Shown: one piece after another, positions 17,433-26,365 of the stretch
Position numbering within the stretch: position 1 is the first letter of the stretch
Layout: each line of letters starts with the position of its first letter
Origin: Collimonas pratensis
GTDB lineage: Bacteria > Pseudomonadota > Gammaproteobacteria > Burkholderiales > Burkholderiaceae_D
Direction: 5' to 3'
Length of the DNA stretch: 64,000 bases
Assembly (NCBI RefSeq): GCF_001584185.1
Contig: NZ_CP013234.1
Coordinates: 1,984,001-2,048,000, forward strand
Translations under genes and position numbers: made by a program
Notes under the pieces: generated by a model
The model's database searches: none
Told to the model about the DNA's origin: nothing
Seen by the model: the letters and a program-made list of their open reading frames with translations, nothing else

Positions 17433-17957
17433 ATAGCTACGGACAAGTCACATCGCATCAACGGCGAAATTACGGCGCCAGAATTGCGCTTATCCGGTGT
17501 CGAGAACGAAGCACTCGGTATCGTCAGTCTGGCTGAGGCCTTCCGCTTGGCGGAAGAGGCGAACGTTGACCTGGTGGAAATCGCACCGACAGCGCAGCCA
17601 CCGGTAGCCCGTTTGATGGACTACGGCAAGTTCAAGTACCAGGAACAGAAGAAGGCGCACGAGGCCAAGTTGAAGCAGAAGGTCATCCTGGTGAAGGAAG
17701 TCAAATTCCGCCCAGGTACCGATGATGGTGATTACAACATCAAGCTGCGCAACCTGACCCGCTTCCTGGACGAAGACGGCGACAAGGTCAAGATCACGCT
17801 GCGTTTCCGCGGCCGTGAAATGGCCCACCAAGACATCGGCATGCGCATGCTGGAACGTCTGAAGGCAGACCTGGAGCCGTACGGACAGGTCGAGCAGTGG
17901 CCGAAGATGGAAGGGCGTCAGATGATCATGATCATTGGCCCTAAGAAGAAGAAATAA
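17433..17957 (+). CDS. infC: Translation initiation factor IF-3, probable AUA start
   Basis: The conserved IF-3 N-terminus [20 protein letters not shown] is encoded in frame upstream of any ATG, GTG or TTG. It is preceded by an AAAGGAAA ribosome site (17420-17427). The codon at the expected start is ATA (17433-17435), giving 174 residues. IF-3 is known to start at a rare codon (AUU in E. coli), which lets IF-3 repress its own synthesis; AUA here would work the same way. Starting at TTG 17484 would delete the conserved N-terminus. IF-3 checks initiator tRNA on the 30S subunit and prevents premature subunit joining. Confidence 0.92.
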   Translation: MATDKSHRINGEITAPELRLSGVENEALGIVSLAEAFRLAEEANVDLVEIAPTAQPPVARLMDYGKFKYQEQKKAHEAKLKQKVILVKEVKFRPGTDDGDYNIKLRNLTRFLDEDGDKVKITLRFRGREMAHQDIGMRMLERLKADLEPYGQVEQWPKMEGRQMIMIIGPKKKK

Positions 17958-17985
17958 CAAGCTAACGGATTGCGGGGCAGAGTTT

Positions 17986-18021
17986 AAGAGTCGCCGAAGC
18001 GCGGCGAATTATTCTGTCCTC
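17986..18021. repeat. Short REP-like element, copy 1
   Basis: AAGAGTCGCC, a short loop, then GGCGAATTATTCTGTCC forms a small imperfect hairpin. A related block, AAGAGTCGCC ... GGCGTATTGCTCTGTCC, recurs at 18930-18969. Both lie in spacers of the translation gene block. They resemble the GGGACAG-headed repeats elsewhere in the window, but the match is partial. Confidence 0.35.
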
Positions 18022-18074
18022 AACTGATTAAGATTTTAGGTGTAGGGACGAACAATCGTTCTGTCACCGAAAAA

Positions 18075-18096
18075 GCAGCAGGCTAGATCCTGCTGC
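18075..18096 (+). promoter_or_regulatory. Perfect hairpin in the infC-rpmI spacer
   Basis: GCAGCAGG-CTAGAT-CCTGCTGC forms an 8-bp perfect stem with a 6-base loop, in the 267-base spacer between infC and rpmI. There is no U-run, so it is not a terminator. In other bacteria this spacer carries the L20-binding autoregulatory leader, so a role in L20 feedback is plausible but not shown. Confidence 0.4.
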
Positions 18097-18192
18097 GAAA
18101 TCCAGCTGTGGCAGTCGGGCAGTTGGGTTTAAACAAGTGAGAGCAGGCATCCAAGCGTAACGATATTGTTGCCACCTGCAATCATGTTAAAA

Positions 18193-18224
18193 AAAGGAGC
18201 TGTCCCTAGAGGACAGATAGTGTC
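18193..18224 (+). promoter_or_regulatory. rpmI ribosome site separated from its ATG by a hairpin
   Basis: The best ribosome site, AAAGGAG (18193-18199), lies 25 bases from ATG 18225, too far to work linearly. The gap holds a perfect CTGTCC-CTAGA-GGACAG hairpin (18200-18216). Folding it would bring the site to about 8 bases from the start codon. The alternative GAGG at 18209 is inside the hairpin and also poorly spaced (12 bases). Confidence 0.5.
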
Positions 18225-18422
18225 ATGCCTAAAATGAAAACGAAGAGCAGCGCCAAAAAGCGCTTCCGCGTCCGTCCGGGTGGTACTGTTAAGCGCGGCC
18301 AAGCGTTTAAACGTCACATCTTGACCAAGAAAACCACCAAAAACAAACGTCAATTGCGCGGTTCCGTTGGGGTCAATGACCACAACATGGTATCCGTTTC
18401 GCGCATGTTGCCGAACGCTTAA
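18225..18422 (+). CDS. rpmI: 50S ribosomal protein L35
   Basis: The 65-residue, very basic protein [20 protein letters not shown] is a full-length L35 with the expected [15 protein letters not shown] core. It sits between infC and rplT in the universal order and is 20 bases upstream of rplT. Its translation is probably controlled through the leader hairpin just before it. Confidence 0.97.
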   Translation: MPKMKTKSSAKKRFRVRPGGTVKRGQAFKRHILTKKTTKNKRQLRGSVGVNDHNMVSVSRMLPNA

Positions 18423-18442
18423 CCTCATACTAAGGAGTTATT

Positions 18443-18802
18443 ATGCCTAGAGTAAAACGTGGGGTTACAGCTCGTGCCCGTCATAAAAAAGTTCTTAACC
18501 TTGCCAAGGGTTACCGCGGTCGCCGCAGTAAAGTCTACCGTGTAGCCAAGCAAGCAGTCATGCGCGCTGGTCAATACGCATACCGTGACCGCCGCAACAA
18601 GAAGCGCGTATTCCGTGCATTGTGGATCGCCCGTATCAACGCCGCTTCCCGTGAGCATGGCATGACATACAGCGTATTCATGAACGGTCTGAAGCGTGCT
18701 TCGATCGAACTGGACCGTAAGGTTCTGGCTGATATGGCAGTGATGGACAAGCCAGCGTTTGCTGCGATTGTCAATCAAGTCAAGGCCAACATCGCTGCGT
18801 AA
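18443..18802 (+). CDS. rplT: 50S ribosomal protein L20
   Basis: The 119-residue protein begins [20 protein letters not shown] and has the full L20 sequence. L20 binds 23S rRNA early in large-subunit assembly and, in several bacteria, represses its own operon by binding the rpmI leader. It has a strong AAGGAG ribosome site. Confidence 0.97.
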   Translation: MPRVKRGVTARARHKKVLNLAKGYRGRRSKVYRVAKQAVMRAGQYAYRDRRNKKRVFRALWIARINAASREHGMTYSVFMNGLKRASIELDRKVLADMAVMDKPAFAAIVNQVKANIAA

Positions 18803-18817
18803 GTTTCTTATGTAGTT

Positions 18818-18897
18818 TTGCCAATGCCGCGCGGTTCTGCGGCGTGGCAATCCCGAGCGGGGCAGAGGTCAACACCTTATGCCCCGTTTGTGTTTTT
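18818..18897 (+). terminator. Tandem hairpins after rplT, likely terminator or attenuator
   Basis: TTGCCA-x-GCCGC ... GCGGC-x-TGGCAA (18818-18850) forms a long stem. A second hairpin, CGGGGCA ... TGCCCCG (18858-18886) with inner AGGT/ACCT pairing, is followed by a T-rich tract. Together they would slow or end transcription before pheS. A pheM-like phenylalanine leader peptide was looked for and not found. Confidence 0.55.
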
Positions 18898-18929
18898 AAC
18901 CGCCACTTTTCGTGTTTGCGGAAGAGCTC

Positions 18930-18969
18930 AAGAGTCGCCTGGCTTGTCCTGTGGCGTATTGCTCTGTCC
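18930..18969. repeat. Short REP-like element, copy 2
   Basis: AAGAGTCGCC followed by GGCGTATTGCTCTGTCC repeats the block at 17986-18021 with a longer loop and a few changes. It lies in the rplT-pheS spacer. Similarity is by eye, and both copies are degenerate. Confidence 0.35.
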
Positions 18970-19021
18970 CTGACTGGATAGATGGGTGTATTTCGGCTTC
19001 AATGGAGCAGGAAAAAACTGC

Positions 19022-20038
19022 ATGAACTCCCTAGAACAATTAGTAACGCAAGCCCAGGCTGATTTCATCGCCGCCGTCGACGCTGCCGCGCTGGAAAACG
19101 CGAAAGCCAAATATCTCGGCAAGACCGGCCAGATCACCGAGCAGATGAAGGGGCTGGGCAAGCTGGCGCCGGACGAGCGCAAAGTCCAGGGCGCCGTCAT
19201 CAATACCGCCAAAGAGCAGATCGAAGCCGCGCTGACCGCGCGCCGTGATGCCTTGGCCAATGCGCAGATGCAAGAGCGCCTGAATGCAGAAGCGATCGAT
19301 GTCACCTTGCCGGGCCGTGGCCGTGGCGTCGGCGGCATCCATCCGGTGATGCGTTCCTGGCAGCGTATCGAAGAAATTTTCCGTTCGATCGGTTTCGATG
19401 TGGCCGACGGCCCTGAAATCGAAACTGACTGGACCAATTTTACCGCCTTGAACAGCCCGGAAAACCATCCGGCGCGTTCGATGCAGGACACCTTCTACAT
19501 CGAAGGCAACGACACCGAAGGCAAGCCGCTGCTGCTGCGCACTCACACCAGCCCGATGCAGGTGCGCTATGCGCGCATGAACAAGCCGCCGATCAAGGTC
19601 ATCGCCCCCGGCCGCACCTACCGTGTCGACAGCGACGCCACCCATTCGCCGATGTTTCATCAGGTCGAAGGATTGTGGATTGCCGAAGACATCAGCTTCG
19701 CCGACCTCAAAGGTGTCTACCTGAATTTCGTCAAGGCTTTCTTTGAAACCGACGATCTGCAAGTGCGTTTCCGTCCCTCCTATTTCCCGTTCACCGAGCC
19801 TTCGGCCGAGATCGACATTGCCTTCGGCAGCGGTCCGCTGAAAGGGCGCTGGCTGGAAGTCTCTGGCGCCGGCCAGGTGCATCCTAACGTGGTGCGCAAC
19901 ATGGGCCTGGATCCGGAACAGTTCATCGGTTTCGCGTTCGGGTCCGGCATCGAGCGTTTGACCATGCTGCGTTATGGCATCAACGATCTGCGCCTGTTCT
20001 ACGAAGGCGATCTGCGTTTCTTGAAGCAATTTAACTAA
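19022..20038 (+). CDS. pheS: Phenylalanyl-tRNA synthetase alpha subunit
   Basis: From ATG 19022 the protein has 338 residues, normal for the family. It has an N-terminal coiled-coil arm (about residues 1-90) that contacts tRNA, then the class II catalytic core: motif 2 region [20 protein letters not shown] and motif 3 [20 protein letters not shown]. It makes the adenylate and charges tRNA-Phe as an alpha2-beta2 enzyme with PheT. The 12-codon upstream extension lacks the family sequence and has no better ribosome site. Confidence 0.96.
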   Translation: MNSLEQLVTQAQADFIAAVDAAALENAKAKYLGKTGQITEQMKGLGKLAPDERKVQGAVINTAKEQIEAALTARRDALANAQMQERLNAEAIDVTLPGRGRGVGGIHPVMRSWQRIEEIFRSIGFDVADGPEIETDWTNFTALNSPENHPARSMQDTFYIEGNDTEGKPLLLRTHTSPMQVRYARMNKPPIKVIAPGRTYRVDSDATHSPMFHQVEGLWIAEDISFADLKGVYLNFVKAFFETDDLQVRFRPSYFPFTEPSAEIDIAFGSGPLKGRWLEVSGAGQVHPNVVRNMGLDPEQFIGFAFGSGIERLTMLRYGINDLRLFYEGDLRFLKQFN

Positions 20039-20076
20039 AATTATCGCCGTTCAGCGCTAACCGGAGCATCGAGTCC

Positions 20077-20143
20077 GTCATCCCCGCGAACGCGGGGATC
20101 CAGGTTACTGATTAAAATGGATTCCCGCGTGCGCGGGAATGAC
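20077..20143. repeat. Pair of inverted REP palindromes between pheS and pheT
   Basis: One palindrome, 20077-20102 (GTCATCCCCGCG-AA-CGCGGGGATCCA), is followed 15 bases later by its inverted copy, 20118-20143 (TGGATTCCCGCG-TG-CGCGGGAATGAC). The two arms match except for three positions. This is the head-to-head REP pair (BIME-like) layout found between genes in many proteobacteria and thought to be spread by REP-associated tyrosine transposases. None is encoded in this window. Confidence 0.85.
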
Positions 20144-20217
20144 GTACAAGGTGTGGTTCTCTGCAGGTGCTGAATGGTCACCTAAAATCCTGATACAGGT
20201 TTTTGAAGGTTTTACCT

Positions 20218-22644
20218 ATGCAATTCTCTGAAAGCTGGCTGCGTTCCATGGTCGATCCGAAGATGACTTCGGACGAATTGTCCCACCTGCTGACCATGTC
20301 CGGTCTCGAAGTGGAAGAGGTCGAGCCGGTCGCGCCGCCCTTTACCAATATCGTGGTGGGCCTGGTGGTCGAGACCGCCAAGCATCCGAATGCTGATCGC
20401 CTGAATGTCTGCCAGGTCGACGTCGGCACCGGCACCATGCTCAACATCGTCTGCGGCGCGCCGAACGTGCGCCCGGGTCTCAAGGTGCCGTGCGCCATGG
20501 TCGGTGCCATCCTGCCGCCGGGCGCCGATGGCAAGCCGTTCGAGATCAAGCTGGGCCAGTTGCGCGGCGTCGAGTCGCAAGGCATGCTGTGCTCCGCGCG
20601 CGAACTGAAGCTGTCGGAAGAGCACGGCGGCTTGCTGGAACTGCCGGACGATGCGCCGGTCGGCCAGAATTTCCGCGACTATTTCGAACTCAACGACCTC
20701 AAGTTCACCATCAAGCTGACGCCGAACAAGGCGGATTGCCTGTCGGTGCTGGGCGTGGCGCGCGAAGTGTCGGCTCTGACCGGCACCCCGCTGAAACAAC
20801 CGCAGTACAAGACTGTCGCTGCGACGATTACCGAAACCTTGCCGGTCAAGATTTCCGCGCCTGATTTATGTGGCCGTTTCTCCGGCCGCGTAATCCGCGG
20901 CCTCAACGCCAAGGCGCCGACGCCGCAATGGATGAAGCAGCGTCTGGAGCGCAGCGGCCAGCGGCCGATCTCGGCGCTGGTGGACATCTCCAACTACGTG
21001 ATGCTGGAGCTGGGCCGTCCTAGCCACGTATTCGATCTCGACAAGATCCACGGCGGCCTCGATGTACGCTGGGGCAAGGCGGGCGAATCGCTCAAACTGT
21101 TGAACGGCAATACCGTCAGCGTTGACGATTGGATCGGCGTGATCGCCGATGATCAGCAGATCGAATCGCTGGCCGGTATCATGGGCGGCGACGCCACCGC
21201 AGTGTCGCTGGAAACGCAAAACATTTATCTGGAAGCCGCCTTCTGGTGGCCGCAAGCAATCCAGGGCCGCGCTCGCCGCTTCAATTTCTCAACCGATGCC
21301 GGCCATCGCTTCGAGCGCGGCGTCGATTTTGCCACCACGGTGGAGCATATCGAGCGCATCACGGCTTTGCTGGTCGAAATCTGCGGCACGCCTGCCACCC
21401 AGATCGGTCCGATTGACGACCAGAGTGTCAACCTGCCTAAGCGCGATCCGGTCAAGGTACGTACGTCGCGTGCGATCCGTGTCATCGGCGTGCCTTTGTC
21501 GGATAGCCAGATCGCCGACATCTTCACTCGCCTGGGCCTGGCCTTCACGCAAGAGAACGGCGTGTTTTCGGTGACGCCGCCGTCCTACCGTTTCGATATC
21601 GAGATCGAAGAAGACCTGATCGAAGAAATCGCCCGCGTCTACGGCTTTGAAAACATCCCGGCCTTGCCGCCGGTGGCGCCGAACGCGATGTACATCGCGC
21701 CGGAAAGCCAGCGCTCGCTGTTCACCTCGCGGCGCCAGCTGGCCGACCTGGATTACCAGGAAGTGATCAATTTCAGCTTCGTCGAAGCAGCCTGGGAAGC
21801 TGATTTCGCCGGCAACCTGGCGCCGATCAAGGTGCTCAACCCGATCGCCAGCCAGATGGGCGTGATGCGCTCGACCCTGGTCGGCAGCCTGGTCGCCAAC
21901 GTCAAATACAATCTGAACCGCAAATTGAACCGTGTGCGGATTTTTGAAACCGGCGCGGTCTACATGCGTGACCAGCAGGTCGAGAACGGCCCGCTGGCGG
22001 TTGCCGGATATGCTCAGCCGAAGCGGATCGCCGTCCTGGCTTACGGCCCGCAAGCCGACGAGCAATGGGGTCAGGCTGGCCGCAACGTCGATTTCTTCGA
22101 TGTCAAAGCCGATTTGGAAGCGCTGTTCGCGCCACTGGTTTTGCGTTTCGCTAAAATCGAACATCCGGCGCTGCATCCGGGTCGTTCGGCGCAGGTGCTG
22201 CTGGGCGATCAAGCGATCGGCTTCATCGGTGAGCTGCATCCACGTCTGCAGCAGAAGTATGAGCTGCCGCTGGCGCCGGTTCTGTTTGAAGTCGACGGCC
22301 TGGCGTTGCAGCAACGGCAAGTGCCGGCCTACGTCGAAATTTCGAAATTTCCGGCCGTGGTGCGCGATCTTGCCGTGGTGGTAAAACAAGCGGTTTACGC
22401 CCAGGATCTGATGGACGTTTTTGCTGCTGAGCAGCAAGGAAATCCAGCCTGCCGAATTCTGCAAGCCATTGTTTTATTTGATGAATATCATGGCAAAGGA
22501 TTGGAAAATGACGAAAAAAGTCTTGCTTTCCGGTTTACCTTGCAAGATACTGAAAACACCCTCCAAGATGACACCGTAGAAGCCGCCATGTCTGCTTTGA
22601 TCGCTGCTGTCAGCAAGGTGCCAACAGCAAAATTACGGACTTGA
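20218..22644 (+). CDS. pheT: Phenylalanyl-tRNA synthetase beta subunit
   Basis: ATG 20218 (AAGG eight bases upstream) gives 808 residues. Domains in order: N-terminal B1 and the OB-fold tRNA-binding domain ([20 protein letters not shown]), B3/B4 editing domain, B5, the catalytic-like core ([11 protein letters not shown] region), and the C-terminal anticodon-binding FDX-ACB domain. It recognises the anticodon and hydrolyses Tyr-tRNA-Phe. It is separated from pheS by a REP pair, which may modulate their relative expression, although the two proteins are needed in equal amounts. Confidence 0.96.
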   Translation: MQFSESWLRSMVDPKMTSDELSHLLTMSGLEVEEVEPVAPPFTNIVVGLVVETAKHPNADRLNVCQVDVGTGTMLNIVCGAPNVRPGLKVPCAMVGAILPPGADGKPFEIKLGQLRGVESQGMLCSARELKLSEEHGGLLELPDDAPVGQNFRDYFELNDLKFTIKLTPNKADCLSVLGVAREVSALTGTPLKQPQYKTVAATITETLPVKISAPDLCGRFSGRVIRGLNAKAPTPQWMKQRLERSGQRPISALVDISNYVMLELGRPSHVFDLDKIHGGLDVRWGKAGESLKLLNGNTVSVDDWIGVIADDQQIESLAGIMGGDATAVSLETQNIYLEAAFWWPQAIQGRARRFNFSTDAGHRFERGVDFATTVEHIERITALLVEICGTPATQIGPIDDQSVNLPKRDPVKVRTSRAIRVIGVPLSDSQIADIFTRLGLAFTQENGVFSVTPPSYRFDIEIEEDLIEEIARVYGFENIPALPPVAPNAMYIAPESQRSLFTSRRQLADLDYQEVINFSFVEAAWEADFAGNLAPIKVLNPIASQMGVMRSTLVGSLVANVKYNLNRKLNRVRIFETGAVYMRDQQVENGPLAVAGYAQPKRIAVLAYGPQADEQWGQAGRNVDFFDVKADLEALFAPLVLRFAKIEHPALHPGRSAQVLLGDQAIGFIGELHPRLQQKYELPLAPVLFEVDGLALQQRQVPAYVEISKFPAVVRDLAVVVKQAVYAQDLMDVFAAEQQGNPACRILQAIVLFDEYHGKGLENDEKSLAFRFTLQDTENTLQDDTVEAAMSALIAAVSKVPTAKLRT

Positions 22645-22756
22645 TTTCTCTTCAATCCACGTAATTTAATGATAAAACCTGCGGTAAAAGCCGGATGCCT
22701 GCGCGCAAGCGCCGCTCCGGCGGCAGCAATCCAGAAGACAGGGGCGTAACAACAGA

Positions 22757-23200
22757 ATGAACAATATGCAGACAGTAGAATTTGAATCCGTTCTGGACGC
22801 CGACCTGAACCGGGCGATGCGCGAAGCGCAAGCCCGTTCGCAGGCAGAAAAGAATTTACCGACACTGACCAAGGCGGAACTGGCTGAACTTTTGTTTGAA
22901 CAGGTTGGTCTCAACAAGCGTGAAGCCAAAGACATGGTGGAAACGTTTTTCGATGAAATCCGCGATGCGCTGGAGCGTGGCGAGTCGGTGAAGCTGTCCG
23001 GCTTCGGCAATTTCCAGCTGCGCGACAAGCCGCAGCGTCCGGGCCGCAATCCGAAAACCGGGGAAGAGATTCCTATCACTGCGCGCCGCGTGGTGACTTT
23101 CCACGCTAGCCAGAAACTCAAGGGCATGGTTGAAGCCGCAAGCCTGCAACCCATCCAGCCTATTCAACAGTTTGCCGCCGCCCTGCCAGCTAATTCATGA
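22757..23200 (+). CDS. ihfA: Integration host factor subunit alpha, N-terminally extended
   Basis: The 147-residue protein contains the complete IHF-alpha fold from [20 protein letters not shown] (residue about 36) to [11 protein letters not shown]. The DNA-intercalating arm carries [12 protein letters not shown]. An N-terminal extension of about 35 residues ([20 protein letters not shown]...) and a short C-terminal tail go beyond the roughly 100-residue core; such extensions are common in Burkholderiales. It bends DNA with IHF-beta. Its stop overlaps the merR start by four bases (ATGA). Confidence 0.93.
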   Translation: MNNMQTVEFESVLDADLNRAMREAQARSQAEKNLPTLTKAELAELLFEQVGLNKREAKDMVETFFDEIRDALERGESVKLSGFGNFQLRDKPQRPGRNPKTGEEIPITARRVVTFHASQKLKGMVEAASLQPIQPIQQFAAALPANS

Positions 23201-23601
23201 ACGATCGCATTAGTAAAACCGAGCTTGTCGTATTGCCGCCGATTCCGGCCAAGCGCTATTTCACCATCGGCGAAGTGAGCGACCTGTGCGGCGTCAAGCC
23301 GCATGTGCTGCGCTATTGGGAGCAGGAATTCACCCAGCTCAAGCCGGTCAAGCGGCGTGGCAACCGCCGTTATTATCAGCATCACGAAGTGCTGCTGATC
23401 CGCCGCATCCGCGAGCTGCTGTATGAACATGGCTTTACCATCAGCGGCGCGCGCAACAAGCTCGACGGCCGCCTGGGCGCTGCCGCGGAAGCCGAGCAGG
23501 CCGAAGCCAAGCAGAACGAGATAAGCCTGGTCGAGGTGCGTCACGAACTCGAACAGATACTGGCGCTGCTGATACCCAAAACCGAGCCAGTCGTAGAATA
23601 A
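23197..23601 (+). CDS. MerR-family transcriptional regulator (paired with ihfA)
   Basis: The 134-residue protein has the MerR DNA-binding domain [20 protein letters not shown] followed by [20 protein letters not shown]. Its C-terminal helix ends in an acidic, Ala/Glu-rich tail with no cysteine cluster, so no metal or redox sensing is indicated. It is translationally coupled to ihfA, the arrangement seen across beta- and gammaproteobacteria. Its targets are unknown. An intrinsic terminator follows. Confidence 0.9.
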   Translation: MNDRISKTELVVLPPIPAKRYFTIGEVSDLCGVKPHVLRYWEQEFTQLKPVKRRGNRRYYQHHEVLLIRRIRELLYEHGFTISGARNKLDGRLGAAAEAEQAEAKQNEISLVEVRHELEQILALLIPKTEPVVE

Positions 23602-23617
23602 CTACTGAACATGGAGG

Positions 23618-23639
23618 GGAGAGAAATCTCTCCTTTTTT
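23618..23639 (+). terminator. Rho-independent terminator of the pheST-ihfA-merR operon
   Basis: GGAGAGA-AA-TCTCTCC is followed at once by six T. It lies 16 bases after the merR stop. Confidence 0.9.
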
Positions 23640-23692
23640 GTATTTGGACTAATGCCTTTCTTTGCAATTTAACCGTTTTATCTAATTAGTTG

Positions 23693-23767
23693 GGGACAGA
23701 GGCGCGCGGCGAGCGTAATTCATCGCGCTGCGGTGACTCATAAACACTCGCCGTGCGCCTCTGTCCC
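23693..23767. repeat. Inverted repeat ending just before upp
   Basis: Two 21-base arms (GGGACAGAGGCG... at 23693-23713 and ...GCGCCTCTGTCCC at 23747-23767) are complementary except at one position, around a 33-base loop. The right arm ends 6 bases before the upp ATG, in the place where a ribosome site would be expected. The GGGACAGAG head resembles the other REP-like repeats of this window. Confidence 0.75.
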
Positions 23768-23773
23768 GCAAGA

Positions 23774-24433
23774 ATGACACTTATGCTCAGCGACCCACGT
23801 TTTCCCAATCTCTTCATCCTCAATCACCCGCTGATCCAGCACAAGCTGACCCACATGCGGAGCAAGGAGACCTCGACCCGTACTTTCCGCCAGCTGTTGC
23901 GGGAAATTACGCTGTTGATGGGCTATGAAATCACGCGCGACCTGCCGCTGACGACGCAACTGATCGAGACGCCGATGCAGAGCATGGAGGCGCCGGTGAT
24001 CGCCGGGCGCAAGCTGGCGGTGGTGCCGGTGCTGCGCGCGGGGATCGGCATGAGCGACGGTTTGCTGGACCTGGTGCCGTCGGCGCGGGTGGGGCATATC
24101 GGGGTGTATCGCGATCCGGATACGCACCAGCCGGTGGAGTACCTGGTGCGTTTGCCGGATTTGGCGGAGCGTATCTTCATTGTCTGCGATCCGATGGTGG
24201 CGACTGGTAACTCGGCGGTGCATGCGGTGGATGTGCTGAAGAAGCGTGGCGTGACCGACGAGCAGATCATCTTCCTGGCGCTGGTGGCGGCGCCTGAAGG
24301 CGTGCAGGTGTTCCAGGATGCGCATCCCGGCGTGAAACTGTATGTGGCAGGCCTGGATTCTCACCTGGATGCACACGCCTACATCGTGCCAGGCCTCGGC
24401 GACGCCGGCGACCGCATATTCGGTACCAAATAA
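23774..24433 (+). CDS. upp: Uracil phosphoribosyltransferase
   Basis: The 219-residue protein shows [20 protein letters not shown], the uracil-site [20 protein letters not shown] and the PRPP loop [14 protein letters not shown], all diagnostic. It makes UMP from uracil and PRPP in pyrimidine salvage. ATG 23774 or 23783 could be the start; neither has a clear ribosome site because the inverted repeat ends right before it. It appears to be a single-gene unit, ending against a REP-like hairpin. Confidence 0.93.
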   Translation: MTLMLSDPRFPNLFILNHPLIQHKLTHMRSKETSTRTFRQLLREITLLMGYEITRDLPLTTQLIETPMQSMEAPVIAGRKLAVVPVLRAGIGMSDGLLDLVPSARVGHIGVYRDPDTHQPVEYLVRLPDLAERIFIVCDPMVATGNSAVHAVDVLKKRGVTDEQIIFLALVAAPEGVQVFQDAHPGVKLYVAGLDSHLDAHAYIVPGLGDAGDRIFGTK

Positions 24434-24445
24434 ACCGCAGCAGCA

Positions 24446-24520
24446 GTCAAATGGGGTCGGAGTTTTTTTCGCGTTCTTTGCGAAAATTACTCCGACCCCA
24501 TTTGACGGACCACGGAGTAC
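24446..24520. repeat. Hairpin repeat family, copy A
   Basis: Arms of 18 bases (24446-24463 and 24489-24506) are perfectly complementary: GTCAAATGGGGTCGGAGT pairs with ACTCCGACCCCATTTGAC. An inner TTTTCGC/GCGAAAA stem sits above them. The conserved tail GGACCACGGAGTAC (24507-24520) follows. Copies B (53759) and C (54064) share the loop, core and tail but differ in the arms, with changes on both sides that keep pairing. It lies between the convergent genes upp and the DJ-1 gene and may act as a terminator. Confidence 0.85.
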
Positions 24521-24554
24521 ATCCCGTAGCGCTCAATATCTTCCTGCTACAACC

Positions 24555-25232
24555 TTAAGCCAGCATTTTCAACACCAGCTCCGCCACCGCAACCGAAGAA
24601 GCCGGATTCTGCCCTGTGATCAGATTCCCATCTGCCACCGCATAACTGCCCCAATCCGCGCCCTTGCTGTAATCACCGCCAAGGCGCTTCAGTTCGGCTT
24701 CCACCAGGAAAGGCACGATATCGGTCAACTGCACGGCAGCTTCTTCGCTATCCGAAAAACCGGTAACCTTTTTACCCTTGACCAGCGGCGTGCCGTCGGC
24801 AGCCTCCACATGGCGCAGCACACCCGGCGCATGGCAGACCGCGGAGACCGGCTTGCCGGCGGCGTACATGGAAGCGATCAGCGCGATCGAATCCTTGTCT
24901 TCCGCCAGGTCCCACAGAGGGCCGTGGCCGCCCGGATAAAATACGGCGTCATAATCTTTCGCCTGAACCGAAGGCAGCTTGATGGTCGAAGCCAGGGCGG
25001 CTTGCGCTGCACTGTCCTTGCGGAAGCGTTCTGTGGCTTCGGTCTGGGCGTCGGGTTCATCGCTTTTCGGATCCAGCGGCGGCTGGCCGCCGAGCGGCGA
25101 GGCCAGGGTCAGCTTGGCGCCGGCGTCCAGGAAGGCGTAGTAGGGGGCGGCGAATTCCTCCAGCCAGAAGCCGGTTTTCTTACCCGTGTCGCCCAGTTTG
25201 TCGTGCGAGGTCAGTACCCTTAATATGTTCAT
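24555..25232 (-). CDS. DJ-1/PfpI (Hsp31-like) protein, probable glyoxalase III or deglycase-type
   Basis: The 225-residue protein has the DJ-1/PfpI nucleophile elbow SAVCHAPGVL (Cys133-His134), the upstream Glu in FWLEEFAAPYY (Glu25 or Glu26) and the DYDAVFYPGGHGPLWDLAED region. That is the triad and cap layout of Hsp31/GATase1-like proteins. Members convert methylglyoxal to lactate without glutathione or act as chaperones. It is the last gene of nemR-yqhD-curA-DJ-1, which supports a role in reactive-aldehyde removal. Confidence 0.85.
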   Translation of the reverse strand: MNILRVLTSHDKLGDTGKKTGFWLEEFAAPYYAFLDAGAKLTLASPLGGQPPLDPKSDEPDAQTEATERFRKDSAAQAALASTIKLPSVQAKDYDAVFYPGGHGPLWDLAEDKDSIALIASMYAAGKPVSAVCHAPGVLRHVEAADGTPLVKGKKVTGFSDSEEAAVQLTDIVPFLVEAELKRLGGDYSKGADWGSYAVADGNLITGQNPASSVAVAELVLKMLA

Positions 25233-25267
25233 GTGAATTCCTTTTGATGTAGCGATAGTCGGAGCGC

Positions 25268-26302
25268 TTATTCGTCGCCGGTGCGTATCACCAGCTTGCC
25301 GAAGTTCTTGCCTTCCAGCAGACCCATGAACGCTTGCGGCGCATTTTCCAGGCCGTCGACGATGTCTTCGCGGTATTTCATCTTGCCGGCAGCGATCCAG
25401 CCGCTCATCTCCTTGAAGAATTCCGGATAGCGGTGACCGTAGTCGTCAAAGATGATGAAGCCTTGCATCTTGATGCGGCGGGTCAGCAGGCGGCGCATCA
25501 GTGACGGCAGGTGATCCGGGCCCTCCGGCTTACCGGTGGCGTTGTAGCTGGCGATCATGCCGCACAAGGGCACCCGGGCTTTCGCGTTCAGCAAGGGCAG
25601 CACGGCCTGGAACACGGCACCGCCGACATTTTCAAAATACACATCGATACCCTTGTCGCAGGCCGCAGCCAGCTGTTGCGGGAAATCCGCTGCGCGGTGG
25701 TCGATGCAGGCGTCGAAGCCCAATTCTTCTACGGCATACTTGCACTTGTCGGCGCCGCCGGCAATGCCGACCACGCGGCAGCCCTTAAGCTTGGCGATCT
25801 GCCCGACCACCGAGCCGACCGCGCCGGTGGCGGCAGCCACAACCACCGTTTCGCCAGCTTGCGGCTGGCCGATGTCGAGCAAGCCCATGTAGGCGGTGAA
25901 GCCGGGCATGCCGAGCAGGCCCAGCGCATACGATGGCTTGCCCAGCTTCGGATCCAGCTTGGTCAAGCCTTTGCCGTCGGACAGCGCATAGTCTTGCCAG
26001 CCGCTGTAGCTCAGCACCAGGTCGCCCGCTTTGTAGGCAGGATTTTCCGAGGCTTCAACCCGTGCCACCGTACCGCCGACCATCACCTCGCCGACTTCCA
26101 CCGGCGCAGCATAGGAAGGCGCATCGCTCATGCGGCCGCGCATGTACGGATCGAGCGAGAGATAGACGGTACGCAGCAATACCTGGCCCGCGGCGGGTAC
26201 CGGCAGCGGGCTCTGATCCAGCTTGAAATTCTCGGCAGTCGGTGCGCCATGCGGGCGCGAGGCCAGCAAGATGCGGCGGTTGACGGTTTTGCTTTGTGAC
26301 AT
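25268..26302 (-). CDS. NADP-dependent MDR oxidoreductase, CurA/PTGR-like
   Basis: The 344-residue protein lacks catalytic zinc ligands. It carries the medium-chain reductase cofactor motif AAATGAVGSVVGQIAKLKGC, then the NADP-specific IAGGADKCKY region and YFENVGGAVFQAVL. This is the leukotriene B4 dehydrogenase/CurA group (E. coli YncB/CurA), which reduces alpha,beta-unsaturated carbonyls with NADPH. It sits 35 bases before the DJ-1 gene and 63 bases after yqhD, inside the NemR-headed operon, consistent with removal of alkenals and quinones. Confidence 0.88.
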   Translation of the reverse strand: MSQSKTVNRRILLASRPHGAPTAENFKLDQSPLPVPAAGQVLLRTVYLSLDPYMRGRMSDAPSYAAPVEVGEVMVGGTVARVEASENPAYKAGDLVLSYSGWQDYALSDGKGLTKLDPKLGKPSYALGLLGMPGFTAYMGLLDIGQPQAGETVVVAAATGAVGSVVGQIAKLKGCRVVGIAGGADKCKYAVEELGFDACIDHRAADFPQQLAAACDKGIDVYFENVGGAVFQAVLPLLNAKARVPLCGMIASYNATGKPEGPDHLPSLMRRLLTRRIKMQGFIIFDDYGHRYPEFFKEMSGWIAAGKMKYREDIVDGLENAPQAFMGLLEGKNFGKLVIRTGDE

Positions 26303-26365
26303 GTTCGCTACTCCTTGGGTGGAATGAGTGCCGGCGCTGCTTTGCCGGCGTGGGCGGAATCAGTT

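Noticed and set aside
18803..19021. pheM-like phenylalanine attenuator peptide before pheST
   Set aside because: No ORF with a run of Phe codons precedes the hairpins after rplT, so only a terminator or attenuator hairpin is claimed.
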